From Alkalibacterium putridalgicola (lineage in GTDB: Bacteria; Bacillota; Bacilli; Lactobacillales; Carnobacteriaceae_A), in contig NZ_FOBL01000007.1 in NCBI RefSeq assembly GCF_900109825.1, positions 1 to 64,000 on the forward strand: a stretch of 64,000 nt of DNA. The letters are read 5' to 3'. This document shows positions 55,756 through 63,565 of this stretch, piece after piece. Made by a program: the position numbers and the translations under genes. Numbering within the stretch: the stretch's first letter is position 1; each line of letters starts with the position of its first letter. The notes under the pieces were generated by a model. It searched no databases, was not told the origin of the DNA, and saw only the letters and a list, made by a program, of their open reading frames with translations.

Positions 55756-55836
55756 GTGTGGTCCCGAAACATCCGGTTATTAGGGGCCGCAGACTACTTA
55801 TTAATGACTGAATCATATTATCCAGAAAAGAGGTGA
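55756..55836 (+). CDS. Possible 26-residue leader or remnant peptide
   Basis: AAAGGAG at 55743-55749 is well placed before GTG 55756. The reading frame encodes 26 residues (beginning MWSRNIRLLGAADYLL) and its stop TGA at 55834-55836 falls within the ribosome site of the SWIM gene, so translation would be coupled. It could be a real small protein, a leader peptide or the end of an eroded gene. The evidence is only the ribosome site and position. Confidence 0.3.
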   Translation: MWSRNIRLLGAADYLLMTESYYPEKR

Positions 55837-55841
55837 GCGAG

Positions 55842-56816
55842 ATGAAACTGACTGCATTCGAAACCGAGATCGATTCAAAAATCCTTGACCGCGGGCTGGA
55901 CTACTTCAAGCGGGACAAAATACTGGACGTCAAAAAAAACGACGACCGGCACTATACTTTTACTGTCGAAGGGACGAAACCGTACACGGTCACCGTGACG
56001 TTCGCCGAGGACCTGAACACCATCACGCATGCGTTATGTGACTGTCCTTATGACAAGGGACCCTTCTGCAAGCACCAGGCGGCGGCCTTTTACCATTTAT
56101 CTGTGAGCCTGGGTCTGAAAGGGATGGGAATCAACGACACAAACCTGCGCCTCAGTCTCTCACGGCTCTATAAAAACGAACTGATCGAGCTGCTCGTTGA
56201 GATGGCTATGAAATACCCGTCCGAACAGGAATACTTTTTGATGAAACACGCCAAGTACCGGCTGTACCCGGATCTGCGCTACCTGAAAATGACCTTTGTC
56301 AAAAAAATCGAATTCTACCTCAACGGCAGAGATGATCTGACTTCTTATACCTTGATGGACGTCACCGATGACCTGGCTCAAGTGGTCGACATCGCCCGAG
56401 AGATCGACGAACTCGTCCTCTTCTTCAACACACAGCTTTTCTTCTATACCGAAGTCCTGATGATCAAAGAATACACGCAGGACCAGTTCGGCAGCATCGA
56501 TGCCTTACTTACATACATCCTATTTGAGATGCAACAGCGGCTGGATCAGCATTCATTCATCACATCAGCTAAAAAATCCAATATCGTCGTCACTCTGGAA
56601 ATGACCCTGGACCACAAACTCTACGACACGCACATGCAAAAATCCGTCCAGCTCATCGATGCCTTCAAAGACTACCTGGAAGAAGACCTCCCCAGAAAAA
56701 AATACATCGCACTCATAAACAAGAAGATAGACATCTGTAATCAGATGGGGGACGGAACGAACTATAAAGAGCTCGAACAGTTGAAACAGTATGTCGAACA
56801 GTGGTATGGGGGATAA
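55842..56816 (+). CDS. SWIM zinc finger protein
   Basis: SWIM domains bind zinc with CxCxnCxH and mediate DNA or protein contacts. The 324-aa protein has the motif at C66, C68, C76 and H78 (ALCDCPYDKGPFCKHQAA), within the first quarter; the rest is helical with no recognisable catalytic motif (LSLSRLYKNELIELL onward). ATG 55842 is preferred over GTG 55833, which is part of the ribosome site GAGGTGAG. Function unknown; similar stand-alone SWIM proteins are common in Firmicutes. Confidence 0.82.
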   Translation: MKLTAFETEIDSKILDRGLDYFKRDKILDVKKNDDRHYTFTVEGTKPYTVTVTFAEDLNTITHALCDCPYDKGPFCKHQAAAFYHLSVSLGLKGMGINDTNLRLSLSRLYKNELIELLVEMAMKYPSEQEYFLMKHAKYRLYPDLRYLKMTFVKKIEFYLNGRDDLTSYTLMDVTDDLAQVVDIAREIDELVLFFNTQLFFYTEVLMIKEYTQDQFGSIDALLTYILFEMQQRLDQHSFITSAKKSNIVVTLEMTLDHKLYDTHMQKSVQLIDAFKDYLEEDLPRKKYIALINKKIDICNQMGDGTNYKELEQLKQYVEQWYGG

Positions 56817-56832
56817 AAGGAGACGGTCGATA

Positions 56833-56997
56833 ATGGGAAGATTTGACAGCTTGACACAGTACCTGCCGATGATCGCGTCAGACAGCATCGGTAAGTGGGT
56901 CATTGATGAAGAGAATGACGGAACACCGGCGCATCCGATCCAGATGCCCTATGTTGAGCACTTATTTCGGACATCTTTTTTCTTTTTCTTCACCTAG
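56833..56997 (+). pseudogene. Truncated small ORF, possible DUF6508-like N-terminal remnant
   Basis: Behind a good ribosome site (AAAGGAG at 56816-56822) ATG 56833 opens a 54-residue frame. Residues 1-44 look like a real protein start (GRFDSLTQYLPMIASD, then ENDGTPAHPIQMPYVEH); from memory they resemble the N-terminus of DUF6508 proteins. The last ten residues are LFRTSF plus a phenylalanine run encoded by T/C-rich DNA, so the gene appears to have lost its 3' part at about 56965, next to array G. Family assignment is tentative. Confidence 0.5.
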
Positions 56998-57039
56998 ACA
57001 CATTCAGAAGCCATTCACACGAAAAAGGTCAGGCGCTGT

Positions 57040-57565
57040 AATAAGTTCACGTTTATTGAAGGCTATTTCGGGAGCTCATCCTTTTTCCGGCACCCACTTA
57101 CTGGAATAGTTGCTTATTTCAGGTACTCGACCTCATGGCAAGCGCTCAGTTCCTGGAATACATACTTATTGCAGGCACTCGACCTCATGGCTAGTCTTCA
57201 GTCCCGGGAATAGTCGCTTATTTCATGAACTCGACCTTATGGCGAGCGCTCAGTTCCTTGAATACATACTTATTGCAGGAACTCGCACGTGTTAAAGTCT
57301 TCGAGTTACGGCTATTGCCGCTTATATCGGTAACCCAAGTCGTACATAGATGTCGAGTTCCCACTATAGCGGATATTAGCAGTATCTCAAGCTACTTTTA
57401 GTCTTTCAGTTCCTATTATAGGCACCAATAATAGGAACTCATCCGCATTTTTCTGCCACAGTTATGCTTATACGTCCTTATAACAGCAACTCACTCTCGT
57501 TCCTTCCAATCAGTTACAGCTATAAGTGCTCATAACAGGAACTCAATTAATCTTTCTCATTTCAG
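57040..57565. repeat. Array G: ten 52 bp periodic dyad units
   Basis: The CTC ending each dyad lies at 57075, 57126, 57178, 57230, 57282, (57334), 57386, 57438, 57490 and 57542, a nearly exact 52 bp period. Each unit is 34 bp, left arm like CAGTTCCTGGAATA and right arm like TATTGCAGGAACTC, plus an 18 bp spacer. The best, 57408-57439, pairs AGTTCCTATTAT with ATAATAGGAACT perfectly. Spacers of units 1-3 are alike (GACCTCATGG), later ones differ. It lies between the truncated ORF and the convergent two-TM gene. Confidence 0.93.
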
Positions 57566-57602
57566 TTCCGGTTATCACCTAGGAAGGCTTCTGATCAATA
57601 AA

Positions 57603-57652
57603 AAAGCACAAGCTTCTCTGTTAGTATCAACTTTCAGAGAAGGCTGTGCTTT
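57603..57652 (-). terminator. Terminator of the two-TM protein gene
   Basis: AAAGCACAAGCTTCTCTG at 57603-57620 pairs with CAGAGAAGGCTGTGCTTT at 57635-57652 with small mismatches; A-run on plus gives the minus-strand T-run. Confidence 0.88.
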
Positions 57653-57664
57653 CATATGGAGGAG

Positions 57665-58228
57665 CTAGTGGTATCTGAATTCGATCGGTGCGGTGACGAT
57701 CCGTTTATAATGCTTCCGTCTTTGTGTCAGATCACTACTTTGCATGAAGAGAATGGAGAAGGCTTCCCACAGAAACACCCAGCTGCCGACCGTTAAGTTT
57801 AAAAGCAAGAGTTCCTGAAGCAGACGGCTTTCTTCGCTGATCTGCAGATAGGTCGTCAAGATCGTGAACAGAACGGAGACTGCGATATACACAAAGGATT
57901 TATTTCTCTTCCGGTTCGTGTGTTTCGTCGTCAAAAAATAGCGATAGTTAAAATGGTTGCGGACGCCGTTGATGATAGTCTTTTCCATTTCCTTGTCTTT
58001 CTTTTCATCTTGCATGTTAAAGACAAGCTTAATTTTATTTTTTGAGTCGATCTCATATGAAAATTCATCTAAAAAAGATTTCAGGCTGGAATCCAGATCC
58101 CTTATATTGTAGACAGACGAATCCCACGTATTGAATACCTCGTCATAATCCTTTAAAGCAATGTCAATGATATAATTGCCTGTATCCGGGTCGATCGTGT
58201 AAAACTGATCTAAAAAATTGGTCTTCAT
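57665..58228 (-). CDS. Two-TM membrane protein of unknown function
   Basis: The 187-aa protein has a soluble N-terminal half (residues 1-105, with YNIRDLDSSLKSFLDEF and an amphipathic lysine-rich stretch) and two TM helices near 112-128 and 135-160, ending in a basic tail (RRKHYKRIV). I do not recognise the family. AAAGGGAAAT precedes ATG 58228. Neighbouring DNA is unremarkable; the 550 bp between it and the next gene holds no clear ORF, only a possible promoter and palindrome near 58583-58640. Confidence 0.65.
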   Translation of the reverse strand: MKTNFLDQFYTIDPDTGNYIIDIALKDYDEVFNTWDSSVYNIRDLDSSLKSFLDEFSYEIDSKNKIKLVFNMQDEKKDKEMEKTIINGVRNHFNYRYFLTTKHTNRKRNKSFVYIAVSVLFTILTTYLQISEESRLLQELLLLNLTVGSWVFLWEAFSILFMQSSDLTQRRKHYKRIVTAPIEFRYH

Positions 58229-58582
58229 TTTATTTCCCTTTCTTTACATAAAAATCAAGCGTATTTCTCGTATGAAACGCAGCGGACTCGCCAGCTTCAG
58301 TTGCTTCGGTCCGTTTTCACGTTGTTTCATCATACCAAAAACAGGGCAGAGATTTCAAAGTGAACGGAATCATGGATGCTGTTTCATTAGAAAATTCATA
58401 TGAAGGTACGAAAAAAGAGGGAAGAGCCAGTGCTGATCTTCACTAGTATGATAAGGTAGAGTAAACTGATGTTGTGTTTATTCAAATAAGAAATGACATA
58501 AAAAAATGTGAGGAGAAATAGAGGCACACACAGCCAGATCATATTGTCCTGATGAGTTATTATAAGGATTTTATTGTAACTA

Positions 58583-58640
58583 TTGACGTCAAAGAGAAGA
58601 GTGTGTCATTATATAATCACTGCCGCGATCACGTACGTGA
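58583..58640 (+). promoter_or_regulatory. Promoter candidate and 12 bp palindrome ahead of the SEC-C gene
   Basis: TTGACG at 58583-58588, CATTAT at 58607-58612 (18 bp spacer) or TATAAT at 58612-58617 (spacing too long). The perfect palindrome TCACGTACGTGA at 58629-58640 follows, a possible operator. A leader of about 140 nt then leads to the start codon. Confidence 0.45.
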
Positions 58641-58779
58641 CGATTGAGATATGAAAGAAATCACTCGTTGTTTATACAATAACTGCAGTGATTCTCCGTC
58701 GCGAGCAGGTAATGATATTTCACTTGTAACAGTGTTAACTATTATTTATGGACGAACCAGTAAAAGGAGAACTTTATCA

Positions 58780-60087
58780 ATGAATGACTTTAAATACAAT
58801 GATTTGATTGAACAATACACAGACGATTTCACTTCACAGCTCGTCGAGGAATCAGTAGATGAAACCCTAAGTACTCTTTCTCTCCAGCGTGTGCCCAAAT
58901 CGAACAAGTTATCGGATTGCCTTGATGCTTATACCAAAGATAGTTTATGTACACTTGCAGAGATCAATGGCATCCCGGTAAAAAAAAGCTGGAATAAAGC
59001 TAAAATGGTCGAGACACTTTCCCAGAAAATAAGTGGCACCTATAACGAACGCGTCTGTTTTTTTAACGATCTGCAGATAGAATTGTTACAGCTGTTTGTC
59101 GATGGTAAATTTTCAAATACTGACTTATCTAGGCGTGAGACGATGTTTTTCCTTGCTGTTTATCCCGCTGCAGTGAAGTTAGGGTTGCTTTTTTCTAAGG
59201 ATTCTTCAGATCAATTGATCAGCGTTCATTCAACCGAGCTGGCAGATGCACTGAGACAACTCAAATCCATCCGTAAAAGCGAACGTGTTCAGCGCTTTGT
59301 CCATATTCAACGTCTCCTTGAATTAGCTATTGATCTGTATGGCATCGTCAGTAAAGACTTTCTACTCACGTTATATCGTAAGGCTTATCCTGAGGAACCG
59401 TTTGGACTAAACGATTACCAGACTTTTTTCATCCTTGTGAATATTCTAATGGTAGAAGATACTTACTATAGTTTAGAGGATGACTATATCGCTAGTAAGG
59501 CGTTCAATACCATAGAAGACGCAGAAGCGTTTAGACTTGGGTCGGAGAGTTATTTTAAAAAAGAGTATTATATCCCCTCGAGAGAAATCCTTTTATCTTG
59601 GATAGGAACTGATTTTAGAGCTCAAGAAAAGTCTTACAAACAGTTAGAAAAGTTTGTGCGTGACGTGTCGAAAGACCACGGTAATGCCATGGAGATATTG
59701 ACTTTCCATTTGAAGATCGGAAGTGGATTCAAATCAGTTGTAGAAGAACTAGATGATTTCAGCGTCCTTTTTTTCCAAAATCCAAAACAAGCTGACCGTT
59801 TTGTTGAGCTATATGCCGATGCCGCAAATCATAGTCGGGAATGGCAGCTCCATGGTTATACGCGTATAGAAATGCGTGATCGCTTTGAAGGAGTAATGTA
59901 TGATCCAGATAAAATGGATGCATCCTTACTCATTAGAAATAAAGCGGCTAGTCATTTTTCATCTGATAACTTCCTGGAAACGACTCCAGTTCAAAAACCT
60001 GTTACAAATCCGTACAAAAACGTGTCACGCAATGATCCTTGTCCTTGTGGCAGTGGCAAGAAGTTCAAAAAATGCTGCGGTAGATAA
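58780..60087 (+). CDS. SEC-C metal-binding motif protein
   Basis: Start ATG 58780 follows AAAGGAG at 58764-58770; ATG 58651 upstream has no ribosome site. The 435-aa protein has an N-terminal SAP/Rho-N-like segment (LCTLAEINGIPVKKSWNKAK, about 50-69), a long helical body, and a C-terminal SEC-C zinc motif NDPCPCGSGKKFKKCCG (residues 418-434) like that of SecA. Function unknown. The gene is visibly richer in A/T-ending codons than its neighbours, suggesting acquisition or low expression. Confidence 0.8.
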   Translation: MNDFKYNDLIEQYTDDFTSQLVEESVDETLSTLSLQRVPKSNKLSDCLDAYTKDSLCTLAEINGIPVKKSWNKAKMVETLSQKISGTYNERVCFFNDLQIELLQLFVDGKFSNTDLSRRETMFFLAVYPAAVKLGLLFSKDSSDQLISVHSTELADALRQLKSIRKSERVQRFVHIQRLLELAIDLYGIVSKDFLLTLYRKAYPEEPFGLNDYQTFFILVNILMVEDTYYSLEDDYIASKAFNTIEDAEAFRLGSESYFKKEYYIPSREILLSWIGTDFRAQEKSYKQLEKFVRDVSKDHGNAMEILTFHLKIGSGFKSVVEELDDFSVLFFQNPKQADRFVELYADAANHSREWQLHGYTRIEMRDRFEGVMYDPDKMDASLLIRNKAASHFSSDNFLETTPVQKPVTNPYKNVSRNDPCPCGSGKKFKKCCGR

Positions 60088-60138
60088 TTCATCGCCTATT
60101 CTTTTAAAGTAGAAGGCAAGAAAAAGTGTTATGAACAA

Positions 60139-60195
60139 AAAAAATCAGTGATGAACACCGAAAGGAGACCTTTCAGTTCGTCACTGATTTTTTCT
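60139..60195. terminator. Bidirectional terminator between SEC-C gene and menA
   Basis: AAAAAATCAGTGA plus TGAAC at the left faces GTTCG plus TCACTGATTTTTTC at the right (60139-60195). Confidence 0.93.
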
Positions 60196-60215
60196 TGCCT
60201 ATTTTATTAGAATAA

Positions 60216-61127
60216 TCAGATATTCAACCAGGCACCAAGGAAGAAAGTGATAATGATTGGAACGGGGATGACGGCTGAGTTGATGATCGTCGTCATAAAG
60301 GTGGTCTGTTTGTCCTGATGGTTCGTGAAGATGCGGATATTCTTCAAGACGTACGGGAAAGTCAAGAGAGACAAGGCCACAAGTCGTGGGAAGGTCCCGA
60401 AAACGACGGACAGGATGACCGCGGTATAAGCCGCGTAGTAAAAGTATTTAAAGACAACGAGGGCTTTATCCACGCCGATATGATACGGCAGCGTATACCG
60501 GTCGTCTTCGATATCTTCTTCCAGATCACAAATGTTATTTGCAAGCAGGATGGCCATGACCGTGATGGAGGTCGGGATGGACGCGACGATCAGCTGCAAG
60601 GTGGTGACAAGATCGAATTGCATCACGTCAAAGGCGTTGACGTAAACCATGGAAGCGAAGATACCAAAGCCCATCGACAACCCAATGAAGAATTCACCGA
60701 ACGGCGTGCTTGAGATCGGCCGTGGACCAGCGGTATACAAAATGCCGATCAGCATGCCTCCAATAAAGCCGATGACTAACAGGATGATGGACGTCTGAAA
60801 AACTAAGTATAAACCGATGACCAAAGCGACAGCACCGGATATATAATAAGCCAGGCGGACATTTTTAAGCGGGATGTTTTCCTTGCCGACGGTCATATCC
60901 TGAGCGTGGTCCGCATTCTTGTTATCGGCGATGTAATAATCCAGATAGTTATCTCTAATATTGACTGCCAGATGAAAGATAACGACGGTGAGTAAGCCCA
61001 AAATAGAAAAACCTAAGCGGAAGGCGTCATAATTGTACCAGGCGTAAAGGATACCGATCAAAGCCGGAAAAATACTGGTCGTGGTGGTTTCTACCTGAGC
61101 GAGCAGGATATATTGTTTAAGTGTCAT
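60216..61127 (-). CDS. menA: 1,4-dihydroxy-2-naphthoate polyprenyltransferase (MenA/DmkA, UbiA family)
   Basis: MenA attaches the polyprenyl tail to dihydroxynaphthoate, giving demethylmenaquinone. The 303-aa protein has eight to nine TM helices and both UbiA Asp motifs: NIRDNYLDY (N56, D59, D63) and NICDLEEDIEDDR near residue 198, plus GPRPISSTPFGE near 134. It follows the polyprenyl diphosphate synthase gene by 13 bp. No other men gene is in the window, so the naphthoate may come from elsewhere in the genome or from outside. Confidence 0.92.
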   Translation of the reverse strand: MTLKQYILLAQVETTTTSIFPALIGILYAWYNYDAFRLGFSILGLLTVVIFHLAVNIRDNYLDYYIADNKNADHAQDMTVGKENIPLKNVRLAYYISGAVALVIGLYLVFQTSIILLVIGFIGGMLIGILYTAGPRPISSTPFGEFFIGLSMGFGIFASMVYVNAFDVMQFDLVTTLQLIVASIPTSITVMAILLANNICDLEEDIEDDRYTLPYHIGVDKALVVFKYFYYAAYTAVILSVVFGTFPRLVALSLLTFPYVLKNIRIFTNHQDKQTTFMTTIINSAVIPVPIIITFFLGAWLNI

Positions 61128-61140
61128 AGGAATCTCCTTT

Positions 61141-62130
61141 TTAATAGTCTTTGGTGAGTAGTGTTTTCGTCAAAGTATACAGAACCTCTTTTTCTGGCTG
61201 ATCGAGAAGCTGCTCGATCAAGGCCAGCGCTTTATCGATGTATTCCCTGGCAATACCGTGTGCGCGTTCGATGCAGTCGTGTTCATGCAGCAGCGCAACT
61301 AAATCAGCCAGATCACTGTCCGACAACTGTTCTCCTTTTTCCAGTAGAGGAAGGAAGGCGTCTTTATCCGCCTCCAAGCCTAAAATGAGGGGCAGCGTAT
61401 AGATCCCTTGTTTCACATCGTTCAAAACAGGCTTGGATAAGTTCTCAGGTGTTTGCGTGTAATCCAAAATATCATCCAGCATCTGAAAAGCGATCCCGAT
61501 ATTCTGGCCGATCACACCGCTTTGTTCAATGACTTCAGGTTTGCACTGGCCAAAGTAGGCGCCTTCGTAACAGCTCAACTCAAACAGCTGAGCGGTCTTT
61601 CCTTTAATGCTGTTCAAGTACGTGTCAAAGGTGATAGCTGTATCATAGGCATTCGTCATCTGATTGATTTCACCTAATAACACCTGCTTCATCGACTGCG
61701 TATTCAGCTGAATGATCTCGACCGAGTCCGTCGCGTCAGCCAGTAATTCGAAATACACGGAGATCATTAGATCGCCTGTATACACCGCCACATCCTGACC
61801 GTGTTTGGAGTGGACCGTTTCGTTCCCGCGCCGTAATGCCGCCTCATCGATGATGTCGTCATGAATGAGCGTGGCCAGATGCAGCACCTCCGTCGAGGCA
61901 GCCGCAGCGATGATATTGTCATATGCAGCCTTTTGGGCATTGCCTAACTGTGAAAAAAGCAAGAAGTAGGCGGGTCTAAGTAGTTTTCCCTGACTCTCTA
62001 TCAGAGCAGTGACTGTTTTTTCTATGTCCTTATTTTCAATCGTCGTTTTTTCTATGATCAGTTCAAGGCACGCCACTAAATGGGCCTGGATGTTGGGGTA
62101 GTCGTCCCACATTGGATGCGTTTTAACCAT
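61141..62130 (-). CDS. hepT: Polyprenyl (hepta/octaprenyl-type) diphosphate synthase, DmkB/HepT-like
   Basis: The enzyme elongates FPP or GGPP with IPP to the long chain used by MenA. Start ATG 62130 follows AAAGGAG, giving 329 aa; the upstream ATG 62172 lacks a ribosome site. The two aspartate-rich motifs are DDIIDEAALRRG (D91-D95) and DDILDYT (D219-D223), with GKLLRP at 49-54. Chain length cannot be read by eye. It forms a two-gene operon with menA, an arrangement like dmkB-dmkA of flavin-based electron transfer loci. Confidence 0.9.
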   Translation of the reverse strand: MVKTHPMWDDYPNIQAHLVACLELIIEKTTIENKDIEKTVTALIESQGKLLRPAYFLLFSQLGNAQKAAYDNIIAAAASTEVLHLATLIHDDIIDEAALRRGNETVHSKHGQDVAVYTGDLMISVYFELLADATDSVEIIQLNTQSMKQVLLGEINQMTNAYDTAITFDTYLNSIKGKTAQLFELSCYEGAYFGQCKPEVIEQSGVIGQNIGIAFQMLDDILDYTQTPENLSKPVLNDVKQGIYTLPLILGLEADKDAFLPLLEKGEQLSDSDLADLVALLHEHDCIERAHGIAREYIDKALALIEQLLDQPEKEVLYTLTKTLLTKDY

Positions 62131-62174
62131 ACCATTCTCCTTTATTCTCGACTTAAATGTTGGTTCTTTCATTG

Positions 62175-62216
62175 TTCATGTATACTTTCTCTCTATATTA
62201 AATAAGTATACATGAA
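62175..62216. promoter_or_regulatory. Perfect 13 bp inverted repeat in the hepT promoter region
   Basis: TTCATGTATACTT at 62175-62187 and AAGTATACATGAA at 62204-62216 are exact complements separated by 16 bp, 45-86 bp upstream of the hepT start. On the minus strand TATACT and TAATAT could serve as -10 boxes. The 300 bp gap to the FAS1 pseudogene holds nothing else I can name. Confidence 0.7.
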
Positions 62217-62429
62217 AAAGGGTGAAGTTCTGCATAAAAACCTTCAGCTGACTTAAACTAAGTGATTGGAAAAATCCATTCCTCGATGGTAAGCGGGAAG
62301 AAAGGCAGTCACTGCAATTCTATCAATTGATTTTAATGAAACCGTTTGCTATTCTTTGGACGTATAGAAGATAATTGTTCTTTCTATCTGTTTGAGTGTT
62401 CATTTTGTAGCATAAGAGAGGGAGAATAG

Positions 62430-63065
62430 ATGATGACTAAAGAATTAGTTAAGATGTTACGAGCAGGCGCCCTTTCATTTGCAGCTGTCGGATTTTTAGC
62501 TGGCTGTGCAACCGATGATGAAGCAGATACGGAATTAGACCCTGAAACTGCAGAGGAAGAAATAGAAGAGGTTGAGGAAGATGTAGAAGAAGAATTAGAT
62601 ATAGAAGAGGATACAGACGAAGGCGCTATGGAAGAAACCGGAGAAGACATTGTGGCCATTGCACAAGGTAATCCTGATTTCAGTATCTTAGTCTCTGCCT
62701 TGCAGGAAGCAGAACTTGTTGAGACACTTCAGGGAGAGGGACCGTTTACCGTCTTTGCTCCAACTGATGAAGCGTTCTAAGCCCTGCTGACTGACTTGGA
62801 CATTACAGCAGAAGAACTGCTTGCCCAGCCTGACCTGGAATCTATATTGACGTATCACGTTGTACCAGGTGAGGTATTGGCAGGAGATCTGGAAGACGGT
62901 CAGACAGTAGAAACAGTTAATGGCGAAGAATTGACCTTTGACTTGTCGGGAGATCCGATGGTAAACGATGCAGCCATAACCATGACCGATATCGACGCGA
63001 GTAATGGTGTGATCCATGCCATTGATACGGTACTGGTACCTTCTGATTTTGAGCTGCAAGAATAG
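62430..63065 (+). pseudogene. FAS1-domain lipoprotein gene interrupted by an in-frame stop
   Basis: The frame starts at ATG 62430/62433 behind GAGGGAG, with a lipobox LAGC (C25 counted from 62433) and a 50-residue acidic linker, then a FAS1 domain almost identical to the sortase-linked protein at 38496 ([29 protein letters not shown]). A TAA at 62778-62780 stands where the paralogue has a Glu codon; the same frame continues intact to TAG/TAA at 63065. One G to T change explains it. It may be a recent pseudogene, or a sequencing error. Confidence 0.88.
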
Positions 63066-63162
63066 ATAACAGTTAATTTTATATCCATGTAATCTTCAAT
63101 GCTGCAAAATAGAAATCATCACTCAAACACCGTAAACACATCTGAGAGAATTTATCGGTATT

Positions 63163-63231
63163 GACCCTTGGCCGATTTCAGCTTAGGCACTTTTAAAAAA
63201 GTGTCTGAGCTTTCGACTAAGGGTCTTTTTT
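63163..63231 (+). terminator. Branched terminator-like structure after the FAS1 pseudogene
   Basis: GACCCTT at 63163-63169 pairs with AAGGGTC at 63219-63225, then TTTTTT; inside, GCTTAGGCACTTTT faces AAAAGTGTCTGAGC. It may terminate the FAS1 transcript or be a small RNA. Confidence 0.6.
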
Positions 63232-63328
63232 GACGATAAAATCGACTTGAGCAGTGAACAGACACATTGGCACATCAAGCATGCAAGAAGCCGTGCGTGC
63301 AAATTCAAGATTAAACCTGATATATACT

Positions 63329-63524
63329 AGTATGTTTATAGTCATACTCTTTCTTTTCTTATCTAATCATGATATGTTTATCTAGGAGTCTACATAATGC
63401 AAAACAAGGAAAAAGGGCGTATTCAAATGACAGCCAGTTAAATCAATAGAAATAAACACAAGTTAAGACATCAACTGATAGATATTTAAAAGTTTGTCTA
63501 TCACAACTGATGCGTTTGTCTTAA
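63329..63524 (+). other. Leader region of the ABC transporter gene with dyads
   Basis: AGTATG at 63329-63334 and CATACT at 63343-63348 form a short dyad in an AT-rich, promoter-like segment. Further down, TTAAGAC (63463-63469) with TGATAGA (63476-63482) faces TCTATCA (63497-63503) with GTCTTAA (63518-63524), a long interrupted hairpin. I see no gene in 63066-63565. Confidence 0.4.
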
Positions 63525-63565
63525 ATCTCAAAGCGTTAACATTTCAATTTAAAAAGGAGTTCTTT

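Noticed and set aside
57110-57295. ORF of 61 codons in array G
   Set aside because: Repeat by-product without start signals; 52 bp units are not in frame.
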